Shown in pieces: positions 27,046-35,746 of a stretch of DNA of 64,000 bases. This DNA is from Bin5 sp965116395 (GTDB lineage Bacteria; Chloroflexota; Anaerolineae; Caldilineales; Caldilineaceae), in assembly GCA_965116395.1 (NCBI GenBank), contig OZ220684.1, positions 4,774,001-4,838,000 on the forward strand. The letters run 5' to 3'. The position numbers were made by a program, and so were the translations under genes. The notes below the pieces were generated by a model. It was not told where the DNA came from, searched no databases, and saw nothing but the letters and a program-made list of their open reading frames with translations. Numbering within the stretch: position 1 is the stretch's first letter; every line of letters begins with the position of its first letter.

Positions 27046-28701
27046 ATGAACCGTAGTAAATTTCTGAGCATGGCCATCGTCCTGGTGATGGCGCTCCTGG
27101 CTGCATGCGCCGCGCCTGCCGCCGCACCTGCTGCTGAAGAGGCAGAGGATTCCGCCGACATGGCGGACGCGATGGATGAGGAAGTTGAGCAGGTACTCAT
27201 CGGCGGCTTCGACGTCGGTCCAGGTGGTGACCCGCAGGGCGTACTCTACAACAACGGCGCCGGCAATGTCTGGTTCGTCAAGATATTTACGCCGCTGATC
27301 ATCATGGACTCCACCTTCTCAAATCACACCAACGAAGCTGCGTTGGCTGTCAGCTGGAAACCTAACGAGGACGCCACCGTTTGGACCTTCAATCTGCGAG
27401 AAGGCGTCAAATGGCATGATGGCGAGGACTTCACCGCCTCAGATCTGAAATGGACCGCTGAGTTCGTTGCTGCGCCGATGGCCGCGGTGACCCACTTTGG
27501 CATTGGCCAGCCCCAGCAGATTGTTGGCTGGACCGAGTACAACGACGGCGAAGCCGATGAAATTACCGGTATCCGCGTCGTTGACGACCTGACGCTTGAA
27601 ATCGAGCTGAGCAACCCGAATCCGCGATTCTACGATTCAGTGCGCGGCTACTACGCTCTTCCTGAGCACGCCATCGATTTCGAACCGACCGAGATATTCA
27701 GCAGCGACTGGTGGTTCAGCAGCCCGGTCGGCACCGGTCCGTTCAAGTTCCATTCCTTCGAGAAAGATCAGTTCATGACGCTCCAGCCGAACGAACTGTA
27801 CTGGGATGGCACACCCGAGCTGGATCAGCTGGTTAACCGGTACTTCGTTGACGAGACGGCCGCCGTACTGGCACTGGAGAGTGGTGACATTGACTTCACC
27901 TACGTCAGCGCCGATGTGGCAAGCCGCTTTGAAGGCAACCCCGACTACCAGATCTTCTCAGGCCCGTCGTTCGTGACAAACATGTTCAACTACAACTTTC
28001 TGAACGATGTTTGGAAGGACAAGCGCATCCGCCAGGCCTTCATGTACGGTATCGACCGTCAATCAATTATCAACGACGTCTTCAACGGTACCGCGCAGGC
28101 CACACCTTGCCAGGATCCCTATCCCACTTTCTGGCCGGCAGACGCCAACTATTACGAGTACAATCCGGAAAAGGCCCGTGAACTTCTGGACGAAGCCGCT
28201 GCCGACGGTGTTACGCTGGACGGTGTCAACCTTGACATCCCCACCTACTACACTTCGCAATTGGCAAAAGACATCCTGACCGTAATGCAGGCCAACATGG
28301 CCGATATCGGCGTCAACTTGAATCCGACCTTCCTTGACGTGCCCACCTGGCGCACAGTCGTGGACGACAACGCTGCCGATTGGAACATCGCTTATCGCGG
28401 CGCTGGCGGCGGACCGGCATCCTACAGCTCGATCTGGTACGTGGCAGACAACCAGTGGGGAATCGACGATCCCAACTATGTTGACCTCTTCAATGCCATG
28501 GACGCCTCCCAGACTGCCGAAGACTACAGGGCAGCCCGCACCGCCCTTTGCAAGTATCAGAACGATGAAGCCACCTTTGCCTACTGGTGGGTCTCCACCC
28601 GATACGGCATCGCTACCGTGGATATCGAAGACTTCCACTACTTCCCTGCTCCTGGTGGCGGTCCCTACGTTGATCGCTCCCAAGACTGGAACATGAAATA
28701 G
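27046..28701 (+). CDS. ABC substrate-binding lipoprotein, peptide/nickel/opine (SBP family 5) type
   Basis: 551 residues. Sec lipoprotein signal (MNRSKFLSMAIVL then a lipobox ending LLAAC at Cys22), an acidic linker, then a family-5 binding protein: SWKPNEDATVWTFNLREGVK, WHDGEDFTASD, GTGPFKFHSFEKDQ, RQAFMYGIDRQSI. Such proteins bind peptides, opines or oligosaccharides outside the membrane. ATG 27046 follows GAGGAG and begins exactly at the signal peptide, so the longer upstream reading is discarded. First gene of an importer with two permeases but no ATPases. Confidence 0.93.
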   Translation: MNRSKFLSMAIVLVMALLAACAAPAAAPAAEEAEDSADMADAMDEEVEQVLIGGFDVGPGGDPQGVLYNNGAGNVWFVKIFTPLIIMDSTFSNHTNEAALAVSWKPNEDATVWTFNLREGVKWHDGEDFTASDLKWTAEFVAAPMAAVTHFGIGQPQQIVGWTEYNDGEADEITGIRVVDDLTLEIELSNPNPRFYDSVRGYYALPEHAIDFEPTEIFSSDWWFSSPVGTGPFKFHSFEKDQFMTLQPNELYWDGTPELDQLVNRYFVDETAAVLALESGDIDFTYVSADVASRFEGNPDYQIFSGPSFVTNMFNYNFLNDVWKDKRIRQAFMYGIDRQSIINDVFNGTAQATPCQDPYPTFWPADANYYEYNPEKARELLDEAAADGVTLDGVNLDIPTYYTSQLAKDILTVMQANMADIGVNLNPTFLDVPTWRTVVDDNAADWNIAYRGAGGGPASYSSIWYVADNQWGIDDPNYVDLFNAMDASQTAEDYRAARTALCKYQNDEATFAYWWVSTRYGIATVDIEDFHYFPAPGGGPYVDRSQDWNMK

Positions 28702-28720
28702 CACCACCTCGAGGCGGTGC
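28701..28720 (+). other. Stem-loop between binding-protein and permease genes
   Basis: GCACCaCCTCGAGGcGGTGC folds back on itself with one mismatch, beginning at the last base of the stop codon. There is no T-run. Such hairpins often protect or attenuate the transcript so that the binding protein is made in excess of the membrane subunits. Confidence 0.45.
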
Positions 28721-28797
28721 AGCTGGCCTGGCGTGTTAGGCCATCTGCACTGCCTCTTCAATCTTCAGGGCCCTATTCGGAGTCGCCCCCAACTCAC

Positions 28798-29751
28798 ATG
28801 CAATACTTCCTGCGCCGCGTTCTGATAAACATTCCAGTCCTCTTTCTGGTCACCATTGTCATCTACTTGTTGATAAATTTGGCTCCGGGCGATCCGGTAG
28901 ATTTCTTTGTCAACGAAGAAATCGGTATCACGAAAGAAGACCTGGACTTTGTGCGCGAGCGCTATGGTCTCGACGATCCGCTTCCCATTCGCTACGTAAA
29001 ATGGCTGGGGCAGGTCGTTCAAGGCGATCTCGGCTTTCGTTTCAAGAACGGCGACGACGTGTCCGAAGTGCTGGCCGTACGATTGCGCCGAACGTTCCTG
29101 CTCATGGGTACAGCCCTCGGAATTGGTATCGCCGTCGGCGTATCGCTTGGTATCTTTATCGGCCTGCGGCAATACTCCGTTTGGGATTTCACCTTTACAG
29201 GACTCTCATTTGTGGGAATTTCCATGCCGGCATTTATCGCCGGCATTTTTGGCCTCTACATCTTTTCGGTCAAGTTGGGTTGGTTCCCGTCCGGAGGAAT
29301 GCGCACTATTGGCAAGCCGGAGTCTATATTTGATCTGATGTACCACCTGGTGCTGCCTGCAGGTACGCTCGCCATCTTCAACTTGGCGACCTTCATGCGT
29401 TATACCCGTTTCAGCATGCTTGAAGTAAGGGGGGAGGACTACGTCCGCACCGCCAAAGCCAAAGGGCTGAAGCCGCCCGCAGTAACGTGGCGCCACGTTT
29501 TTCGAAACGCCCTCCTCCCTGTGGTTACAGTCGTGGGCTTAAGCTTGCCTACCCTGGTTGCCGGCGCGCTCTTCACCGAAACCATTTACAGTTGGCCGGG
29601 CATGGGGGCGTTATTGGTTGATGCAGTTGCCGCGCGCGACTATCCCATGGTCATGGGAATAATGCTGGTGACCGCTCTGGTTGTTTTGTCGGCCAACCTG
29701 ATCACCGATCTCGCCTACGCGGTCGCCGATCCAAGAATTCGCTACGAATAA
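28798..29751 (+). CDS. ABC transporter permease, DppB/OppB-like
   Basis: 317-residue permease: N-terminal MQYFLRRVLINIPVLFLVT helix, APGDPVDFF periplasmic start typical of DppB, and the ATPase-docking loop EDYVRTAKAKGLKPPAVTWR then HVFRNALLPVVTV. Start taken at ATG 28798, which begins the family consensus; an upstream reading adds unrelated residues. It forms the channel with the DppC-like subunit encoded 84 bp downstream. Confidence 0.93.
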   Translation: MQYFLRRVLINIPVLFLVTIVIYLLINLAPGDPVDFFVNEEIGITKEDLDFVRERYGLDDPLPIRYVKWLGQVVQGDLGFRFKNGDDVSEVLAVRLRRTFLLMGTALGIGIAVGVSLGIFIGLRQYSVWDFTFTGLSFVGISMPAFIAGIFGLYIFSVKLGWFPSGGMRTIGKPESIFDLMYHLVLPAGTLAIFNLATFMRYTRFSMLEVRGEDYVRTAKAKGLKPPAVTWRHVFRNALLPVVTVVGLSLPTLVAGALFTETIYSWPGMGALLVDAVAARDYPMVMGIMLVTALVVLSANLITDLAYAVADPRIRYE

Positions 29752-29835
29752 AAAGGGAAACGGTATACGTGTACGCAGTTGCCGGCATGATGGCCCCGAA
29801 TAGCTCTACAAGGAACGATTGGCCAGCGGACTGAC

Positions 29836-30720
29836 ATGTCAACAGACATTGGAATTCGACGATTTGGTTCACAGTCCCCCACTGCCCAGGCTTGGTGGCG
29901 GTTTCGCCGTCATCCGCTTGCCTTGGCGGGACTGATCATGTTCGCGGTTGTCCTGCTGGCGAGCATCGGCGCACCTGTGCTCACTCGCTATGACTACGCT
30001 GCACTAAATCTACAGGACAAGTTTCAAGAGCCAAGCATGGCGCACTTTTTGGGCACGGACCGCGTGGGCCGTGACATCTGGAGCCGCACCCTCTTCGGCG
30101 GCCGCGTCTCACTGGCCGTCGGCTTTGCCGCAGCTTCAATTTCAACCGTCATCGGCGTTATTCTTGGCTCGGTTTCCGGCTACTATCGGGGCAAGGCCGA
30201 CCAGGCAATTATGCGCTTTACAGATGTCGTGATGACCTTCCCGCGCGTGGTGATTATTCTCACCGCGGCCATCTACTTAGGCCAGAGCATTGCCAGCGTC
30301 ATATTCCTGATCGGCATCTTCAGTTGGCCGGGCATTACTCGCCTCGTACGGGGCCAGGTACTCTCCTTGCGGGAACAGCAGTTTGTGCTGGCCTCGCGCT
30401 CATTGGGTGCAGGCAACCGGCGAATCATCGTCACGCATGTGCTTCCCAACGTAATTGCACCGTTGCTCGCCTCAGTAACTTTCGCGGTAAATGGCGCGAT
30501 TCTTCTTGAAGCCGGGCTGAGCTTCCTCGGGGTCGGCATCCCACTGCCCACGCCAAGTTGGGGCAACATGCTGGAAACCGCCCGCAGCCTCGACGTGCTC
30601 CAGGACGGCCCCTGGATTTGGGTGCCTCCTGCCGTGATGATCCTGCTGACAGTCCTAAGCATCAACTTCATCGGCGACGGCCTGCGCGATGCCATTGACC
30701 CCAGGTATCAGCAGGGCTGA
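29836..30720 (+). CDS. ABC transporter permease, DppC/OppC-like
   Basis: 294 residues: N-terminal WWRFRRHPLALAGLIMFAVV, the DppC hallmark HFLGTDRVGRDIWSRTLFGG, docking loop FVLASRSLGAGNRRIIVTHV followed by LPNVIAPLL, and AILLEAGLSFLGVGI. Complete and typical length. No DppD/DppF ATPase genes follow, which is unusual because in this family they normally lie directly downstream; the transporter must use ATPases encoded elsewhere. Confidence 0.94.
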   Translation: MSTDIGIRRFGSQSPTAQAWWRFRRHPLALAGLIMFAVVLLASIGAPVLTRYDYAALNLQDKFQEPSMAHFLGTDRVGRDIWSRTLFGGRVSLAVGFAAASISTVIGVILGSVSGYYRGKADQAIMRFTDVVMTFPRVVIILTAAIYLGQSIASVIFLIGIFSWPGITRLVRGQVLSLREQQFVLASRSLGAGNRRIIVTHVLPNVIAPLLASVTFAVNGAILLEAGLSFLGVGIPLPTPSWGNMLETARSLDVLQDGPWIWVPPAVMILLTVLSINFIGDGLRDAIDPRYQQG

Positions 30721-30745
30721 CGGTTTCCAACAAACCGCCTTTCCC
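30721..30745 (+). terminator. Possible terminator after DppC-like gene
   Basis: CGGTTT-ccaac-AAACCG (30721-30737) immediately follows the stop codon, then a pyrimidine run cctttcccc. The U-tract is weak, so assignment is tentative. Confidence 0.35.
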
Positions 30746-30789
30746 CTTCTCGCCTTACCACAAGGCCATTCCCGTACTCGTGCAGATTA

Positions 30790-31506
30790 CTAGCGTATCT
30801 CAAGTTGATCAGCGAGATCGTCAAAGTCACTTGCTTCTACATCAACCGCAGGATCAGGTTTCAGATCCGAAATCTGGTCGGGACCATGCTCCCGAGGCCG
30901 ATGGACAAACGCAGTCTTGAATCCAACAGCCTTCGAGGCTTTCAAGTCTCCGTTGTGGGCGGCGACCATCAGTACCTGGTGAGGCTCCAGCCCCAAAAGC
31001 GCTGCCGCAATCTGGTACACTTCCGGGTCCGGCTTGTAATGCTTGGCCAGCTCTGCCGAAAGCACGCAGTCCCAGCATATCCCTCCGTGCCTTGCCATGT
31101 TGACCAGTAGGGCCACGTTGCCATTGGACAACGACGCAACGATGGCGTGCTGACGCAGACGTGCAAGGCCTGACTTAACATCGGGCCATGGATTCAGCCG
31201 GTGCCAGACCCTGTTCAATTCCTTCTTATCGACTTCGGACAATCCCGAGACCTGGTGCTGCTCCAGGAGATCATCCAGAATCAGGCGGTGGAGGGCATCG
31301 ATATTCATCCACGGCAGCTCCCCAGTACGGACCCGGTTCATGGCCGGTCCGTATCCTCCTCGCCATTCGTCTGCAAACTGTTCCCAGTCCACTTCAACGC
31401 CCTTGGCGGTCCAGACATCTTTCCCCTCACTTATTATCGATCCGCGCCAGTCCACCACCGTACCAAAGACATCGAAAGTCATCGCTTTGATTTCAGAAGT
31501 ATCCAT
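30790..31506 (-). CDS. Haloacid dehalogenase, type II (HAD superfamily)
   Basis: 238 residues. HAD motif I with the nucleophilic Asp in MTFDVFGTVVDWR, motif II Ser/Asn in VASLSNGN, motif III Lys in HYKPDPEVYQ and motif IV in MVAAHNGDL. These match L-2-haloacid dehalogenases, which hydrolyse the carbon-halogen bond of 2-halocarboxylates; phosphatase activity is the alternative. ATG 31506 is chosen for the GGAGAT site. It is the distal gene of a minus-strand run (dehydrogenase, epimerase, dehydratase, DJ-1, HAD), 112 bp after the DJ-1 gene. Confidence 0.85.
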   Translation of the reverse strand: MDTSEIKAMTFDVFGTVVDWRGSIISEGKDVWTAKGVEVDWEQFADEWRGGYGPAMNRVRTGELPWMNIDALHRLILDDLLEQHQVSGLSEVDKKELNRVWHRLNPWPDVKSGLARLRQHAIVASLSNGNVALLVNMARHGGICWDCVLSAELAKHYKPDPEVYQIAAALLGLEPHQVLMVAAHNGDLKASKAVGFKTAFVHRPREHGPDQISDLKPDPAVDVEASDFDDLADQLEIR

Positions 31507-31618
31507 AGTATCTCCATTCGAACTGTAGGTGAGACGAACGCCTTCAGGGTGGCGCACGCAGTCGAACTTTTCCTTTAGCAAGGAAGTAGGTCCATTCGTC
31601 CCTGGACGCAGGCTAGAG

Positions 31619-32236
31619 TCACGACTCTGACAGTGCATCGATGATAGCATCGCAGAATTCAGGCAAGTCGTCCGGAACGCGCCCCGTCACGACATTACCA
31701 TCAATTAGCGCAGGCACATCATGATAGCTTGCGCCGGCGTTGAGCAGATCATCGGTAACCGCGCAGTAGGCGGTTACATTGCGGCCGGCAACACTGTCCG
31801 TCCCCTTTTGCCGGTCAAGAGAAATGAGCACTTGCGGCCCATGACATATGGCTGCCAGCACCTTGCCGGCCCGATGGATTGCCGCAGCAAACTCCAATGT
31901 CTTGTCATCTATCCGAAGGAAATCAGGCGCAAGCCCACCGGGAAAAACTGCCGCGTCGAATTCATCTGGATTCATTTCCCAGAGGCTCTGCACGGTATAC
32001 CGATTGCCCTCGGCGAGTACGTCAAAAGGAATCGTATGCCCAAACCTTCCCGTTACCGGCTTCTCAGGCCATGCTGGACGTCCATGAAAGTGGCCGAGGG
32101 CCTCCAGCGGCAGCGTGCCTAAGACGACGTCGGCTCCAGCCTGGCTCAACTGCAGAACTGTGTACATCACCTCAATGTCCTCAAATTCATGCGCGGTGAG
32201 TATTGCAATAACCTTTCCTGCAAGTCGCTTTTCCAT
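31619..32236 (-). CDS. DJ-1/PfpI family protein
   Basis: 205-residue class-I-amidotransferase-like protein: HEFEDIEVMY with the conserved Glu, DAAVFPGGLAPDFLR and the nucleophile elbow LAAICHGPQVLIS, with Cys in the canonical place. PfpI relatives act as glyoxalase III/deglycase or protein-repair enzymes. Family length is normal. Nineteen bases after the preceding gene's stop, so co-transcribed; a role in detoxifying reactive aldehydes made by the pathway is inference. Confidence 0.9.
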   Translation of the reverse strand: MEKRLAGKVIAILTAHEFEDIEVMYTVLQLSQAGADVVLGTLPLEALGHFHGRPAWPEKPVTGRFGHTIPFDVLAEGNRYTVQSLWEMNPDEFDAAVFPGGLAPDFLRIDDKTLEFAAAIHRAGKVLAAICHGPQVLISLDRQKGTDSVAGRNVTAYCAVTDDLLNAGASYHDVPALIDGNVVTGRVPDDLPEFCDAIIDALSES

Positions 32237-32254
32237 AGTGCACAGTCTCTCCGC

Positions 32255-33343
32255 TCAACTCCTGTATTCCTCGAGGGCTGCCCAGTCAAATTCAACGCCA
32301 TGCCCTGGTCTATCCGGCGCGATGGCCACCCCATTCCTGATTTGAAGAGGATGCTTGATAAAACGATCAAGCCCAAATCCATGTGCTTCCAGATAAGAGC
32401 TGTTGGGAATCGCCGCCAGCATATGAACCTGAAGATCGTGAACGCCGTGGGTCGTAATCGGCAGGTTGCAGGTCTCCGCCAGATGCGCGACCTTCAGCCA
32501 AGGCGTAACACCCCCCAACGTGGCCACGTCCGGTTCAGGAAACGAGATAGCCCCATGGGCGATCATCTGCTGAAACTCATACATTGTATGGAAGTTCTCA
32601 CCGGTCGCAATCGGAAGACCGCCCTCCCGGGCAATACGAGCATGGCCGGCAACGTCGTCAGGAATCGTCGGCTCCTCCAACCATAGCAGTTCAAAGGGCG
32701 CCATTCCGCGGGCAGCCCGAATAGCCTCATCCACTCGCCAGCGCATATTGGCATCTGCCATTAACGGGAAATCCGGACCCAGGTGTTTGCGCATGGCCGC
32801 CACCCGCTCCAGGTCTTCGGAGAGCCGGTCTCGGCCAACCTTCATCTTGATGGCGCGAAAACCTTGCTCCTGAAAGTCATCGGCCTGCGCCAAAAGCTCA
32901 TCCAGCGAGAACTGAAGGTCTATGCCGCCGGCGTACACCGGCACCTCGGGATCATGGCCTCCCAGCATCCGCCACCAGGGTTCAACTTGGGCCTGGCCTC
33001 GCAGGTCCCACAAGGCGATATCAAGGGCCGCCAAGGCAAAGGAAGCGGCCCCGCCCCTTCCGACAAAGTGCACGTGCCACCACATTTGTTCCCACAAGCG
33101 TTCAACACGATTGGCATCTTCTCCGATCAAAACGGGAGCCAGGTCATCGCGAATATGAGCCAGGATTGCAGTGCCGCCAATGTCACCGCCGCAATACGTA
33201 TAGCCCATTCCTTCCAGCCCGGCCGCGGTCTCGATTCGCGCCGTGATCAGCCCGAAATGAGAAATGTCACCGTGCGTGGAGTCCGAAAGAACAACCGGCA
33301 AGGGGATACGGAAGTGGTCAGTGCGGATCCGTGTAATCTTCAT
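32255..33343 (-). CDS. Mandelate racemase / muconate lactonizing enzyme family (enolase superfamily)
   Basis: 362 residues. Catalytic elements in order: Lys-x-Lys in FRAIKMKVG, metal ligands Asp in LMADANMRW, Glu in LLWLEEPTIP and Glu in IATGENFHT, and the mandelate-racemase-type His in ITTHGVHDLQ. The Lys plus His pair indicates an acid-sugar dehydratase or racemase of the MR subgroup. It should act on an aldonate or similar carboxylate made by the lactonase/dehydrogenase steps. Only six bases separate it from the epimerase gene, so tightly coupled. Confidence 0.9.
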   Translation of the reverse strand: MKITRIRTDHFRIPLPVVLSDSTHGDISHFGLITARIETAAGLEGMGYTYCGGDIGGTAILAHIRDDLAPVLIGEDANRVERLWEQMWWHVHFVGRGGAASFALAALDIALWDLRGQAQVEPWWRMLGGHDPEVPVYAGGIDLQFSLDELLAQADDFQEQGFRAIKMKVGRDRLSEDLERVAAMRKHLGPDFPLMADANMRWRVDEAIRAARGMAPFELLWLEEPTIPDDVAGHARIAREGGLPIATGENFHTMYEFQQMIAHGAISFPEPDVATLGGVTPWLKVAHLAETCNLPITTHGVHDLQVHMLAAIPNSSYLEAHGFGLDRFIKHPLQIRNGVAIAPDRPGHGVEFDWAALEEYRS

Positions 33344-33349
33344 AGCTTG

Positions 33350-34207
33350 TCAATCTCCCAGTATTGGCATCTGTGGCACAAAACCTAACTCCTCCCGAAT
33401 TCTCGAAATGTCGTACACAGGATCCTTCTCGCGGCCTGTCCGCTCATAGTGAGAGAAGTCCAGTTCGTCGGCTTCTTCGCCGTACCAGGAGCGCATCAGA
33501 TCCGGCACAGGGACCGCTGTGCAGGACTGACCCCCTACCGCGTTGAGGATGCGCACGCCTGGATTATGAGGGGCCTCGACCGCGGCGATCAGGCAGCGCA
33601 CGGTATCGCTCAGAAACATGACCGAGATTCTTCCCATTCCCCAGACAGGTACAGGGCCGGGTTCTAAAGGGATCAGCTGGCGATCATCAGGAGCAATGCT
33701 TGCCAGCCGCAGATTGATAAAGTCTAGCGAGTCATTTTGTCTCGACAGGTAACGGGTAACCTCCTCCATCATGTACTTGGAAAACCCGTAACCATCGCGA
33801 TCCAGACAAGGATGTTCATCTGGCATGGGGAGTTGGAGTGGACGAAACTCGACGGATTGCATCCCGACCGCGGCAATAGAACTAGCCAGGACAAACTTTT
33901 TGCAACCCCGTTCAATGAGATGGCGGAGTAGGTGGTGAGTGCCCGCCACATTTACTCTCAGGCCGTCCTCTTCAGAGCTCCCCCCTACCACAGCTGCAAG
34001 ATGAACAAGGGTATCGATCCCTTCGTGAGGATCCAGTTTTCGCAGTTCTTTCGGATCGGAAAAGTCGCCCTGTATGATTGTCGCGCCTGGCAGGTCGGTT
34101 GGGCTGCGGGAAAGGCAGACAAGATCGTGATTGCTGTTTTCCGTGATGGTCTTAGCCAGCGCATTGCCGATAAAACCGCTTGTGCCGGTGATGAGGATCT
34201 TGCTCAT
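33350..34207 (-). CDS. NAD-dependent epimerase/dehydratase (extended SDR)
   Basis: 285 residues: Rossmann loop LITGTSGFIGNALAK, VHLAAVVGG, the Ser in VLASSIAAVG and the Tyr-x3-Lys pair in GYGFSKYMMEE. All active-site residues of the extended SDR family are there. It may oxidise or epimerise a sugar acid or nucleotide sugar; compare the uronate dehydrogenase-like members often linked to mandelate-racemase dehydratases. ATG with GGGAGAA upstream. Second gene of the cluster. Confidence 0.88.
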   Translation of the reverse strand: MSKILITGTSGFIGNALAKTITENSNHDLVCLSRSPTDLPGATIIQGDFSDPKELRKLDPHEGIDTLVHLAAVVGGSSEEDGLRVNVAGTHHLLRHLIERGCKKFVLASSIAAVGMQSVEFRPLQLPMPDEHPCLDRDGYGFSKYMMEEVTRYLSRQNDSLDFINLRLASIAPDDRQLIPLEPGPVPVWGMGRISVMFLSDTVRCLIAAVEAPHNPGVRILNAVGGQSCTAVPVPDLMRSWYGEEADELDFSHYERTGREKDPVYDISRIREELGFVPQMPILGD

Positions 34208-34233
34208 TTCTCCCTACACTCCTTCCTCTCTGA

Positions 34234-35241
34234 TTAGGACCACTGTATGACCGCGCCCATCAAATCAGGCAGGGCGTTCCGATTTATCTTGGCGTACAAG
34301 TCTGGGGCCTCTGAGGCTGCCACGCGATTGGTTATCGTCCTGTGCCATGGGATGGCACCGGTGGCGATATTTCGTAGCACGGCTTGGCGGCAAGGCGCCA
34401 GCCCGTCGTTGCAAGGAAAGAATGCTGTCAACTGTTTGGCGTGAGGCACCAGATAGTTGAAGGAGACGGGCGCCTTACCATAATGGCCAAGAAAGACGAA
34501 CTTTCCTTTCAGTCGAGCGAGAGGGAAGGCCAGGTCAAGACAGGATGGAATGCCGCTGCCTTCAAACACCACATCTGCTCCACCTGGCTGGATTTCCTCT
34601 ACCCGAACTCTTACCTCGTCGGCGGACAGTTCACTAGCGTCAATGACATGCGCGGCACCCAACTCCTTTGCCATCTCCAACCGCTTTGGATTGAGGTCGA
34701 TAGCGATAGTCTCTGCCCCGCGCAGTCGCGCCGCGGCCAGCGCTCCCAGTCCGATGAGTCCGACAGCATGAAATGCAACCACGTCGCCCATCTGAACGCC
34801 GGCCATATCGACGGCATTGTATCCTACAGCAGGCATGACGAAGAGGGAGCCGGTCGCTTCGTCTACACCTTCGGGCATGATTTCGACTTCCGCGTCCTCC
34901 GGCATGATCGCGTAGGAGGAATGGGCGCCGGAACAGGACGTAACCGACCCACCGCCAACCTCCATCGGCAGAAAGCTGCGGCGGTAGTAGACCTTGTCGC
35001 CGACCTCGAACCTTGACACATCTGCTCCTATGTCTTCGACAATCCCCACTGCCTGGTAACCCGTACAGATGGGAAAGGGCCCATAGGTAATCTTGTGACG
35101 AATTACAGCAAACTCTGTCCCCACGCTGACACCAGACCAGATACAGCGCACAAGCAAATCAGTGGGGGCGAGCCCCGGGATGTCGAACTCCCGCAGCGAG
35201 AACTCCTGCTGCGCATTACAGATAAGCGCACTACTTTTCAT
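34234..35241 (-). CDS. Medium-chain dehydrogenase/reductase (alcohol dehydrogenase-like)
   Basis: 335 residues. IWSGVSVGTEFAVIR replaces the catalytic Cys loop with Ser-Val-Gly-Thr-Glu, a zinc-lacking variant related to the protein at 25572. TGYQAVGIVEDIG, cofactor region AVGLIGLGALAAARL and IAIDLNPKR follow. Likely oxidises a secondary alcohol at the start of the pathway encoded downstream (epimerase, MR-type dehydratase, DJ-1, HAD). First gene after the divergent regulatory region, so its expression probably follows the operators there. Confidence 0.85.
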   Translation of the reverse strand: MKSSALICNAQQEFSLREFDIPGLAPTDLLVRCIWSGVSVGTEFAVIRHKITYGPFPICTGYQAVGIVEDIGADVSRFEVGDKVYYRRSFLPMEVGGGSVTSCSGAHSSYAIMPEDAEVEIMPEGVDEATGSLFVMPAVGYNAVDMAGVQMGDVVAFHAVGLIGLGALAAARLRGAETIAIDLNPKRLEMAKELGAAHVIDASELSADEVRVRVEEIQPGGADVVFEGSGIPSCLDLAFPLARLKGKFVFLGHYGKAPVSFNYLVPHAKQLTAFFPCNDGLAPCRQAVLRNIATGAIPWHRTITNRVAASEAPDLYAKINRNALPDLMGAVIQWS

Positions 35242-35269
35242 AATGGATTCGTCCCTAATTTATGCCGTC

Positions 35270-35329
35270 TAGTACATGCTACTATTTCAGACTTTCACGC
35301 ACCGGAATACTCAATAGAAATGACGTCAT
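35270..35329. promoter_or_regulatory. Small dyads upstream of the minus-strand catabolic operon
   Basis: TAGTA-catgc-TACTA (35270-35284) and the perfect 10-bp palindrome ATGACGTCAT (35320-35329) lie 29 to 88 bp upstream of the dehydrogenase start and could be operators for that operon. Confidence 0.35.
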
Positions 35330-35444
35330 GATTCTCTATAGTCCGGCGACAGATTAGGGCAGCGTACTAAAGGAGACCCGAACTGTCAATGCTTAGTAGA
35401 TTCTCGACCATGCTGTCAGCGGTTGAGGCGCCCCTATCTGCTTC

Positions 35445-35508
35445 GTTATCTGTTTTCAAGAAACAGACAACCCCGGGAAGATTCCTGGGCTTACACTGGT
35501 GTAAGCCC
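35445..35508. promoter_or_regulatory. Two strong inverted repeats in divergent intergenic region
   Basis: GTTATCTGTTT-tcaag-AAACAGACAAC (35445-35471, one mismatch in 11) is followed by GGGCTTACAC-tg-GTGTAAGCCC (35487-35508, perfect 10-bp arms). They sit between the catabolic operon and the folate operon, upstream of the promoter at 35550. Regulator-binding dyads or a terminator pair are both possible. Confidence 0.5.
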
Positions 35509-35549
35509 CGATAATTCATCGCCGATGGCTAGCTGTCTGTCTTAGTGAA

Positions 35550-35558
35550 TGCTATAAT
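35550..35558 (+). promoter_or_regulatory. Extended -10 promoter for fchA-folD
   Basis: TG-C-TATAAT is a perfect extended -10 element, 189 bp upstream of the GTG start of the cyclohydrolase gene. It implies an unusually long untranslated leader. Confidence 0.5.
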
Positions 35559-35588
35559 TTGATTTACAGAAACAAGGGCTTAACTGAA

Positions 35589-35716
35589 TGGGTATCTTGC
35601 GACCGTGTGCCTCGAGACCGTAGACTGAGGCAGCCAATGTGATAATGAGTAGTGGCGTCACATGCGTTTACCCAGTGCGATGAAGTACCAACAACTGTTC
35701 TCATCGCCCTTGAGGG
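35589..35716 (+). ncRNA. Candidate structured leader RNA (cis-regulatory) of fchA-folD
   Basis: A closing stem TGGGTA (35589-35594) / TACCCA (35669-35674) encloses two hairpins: TGCCTC/GAGGCA (35608-35613 / 35627-35632) and ATGTGA/TCACAT (35637-35642 / 35658-35663). Downstream, GCGATGA/TCATCGC (35677-35683 / 35701-35707) forms a 7-bp stem, then CCC-ttga-GGG. Such a junction plus a downstream switchable stem is riboswitch-like. I do not recognise the ZTP (pfl) or tetrahydrofolate aptamer consensus. Stems of this size can arise by chance, so this is a candidate only. Confidence 0.35.
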
Positions 35717-35746
35717 TTCGAAACTTATCCGTGGAGAGGACTGATA

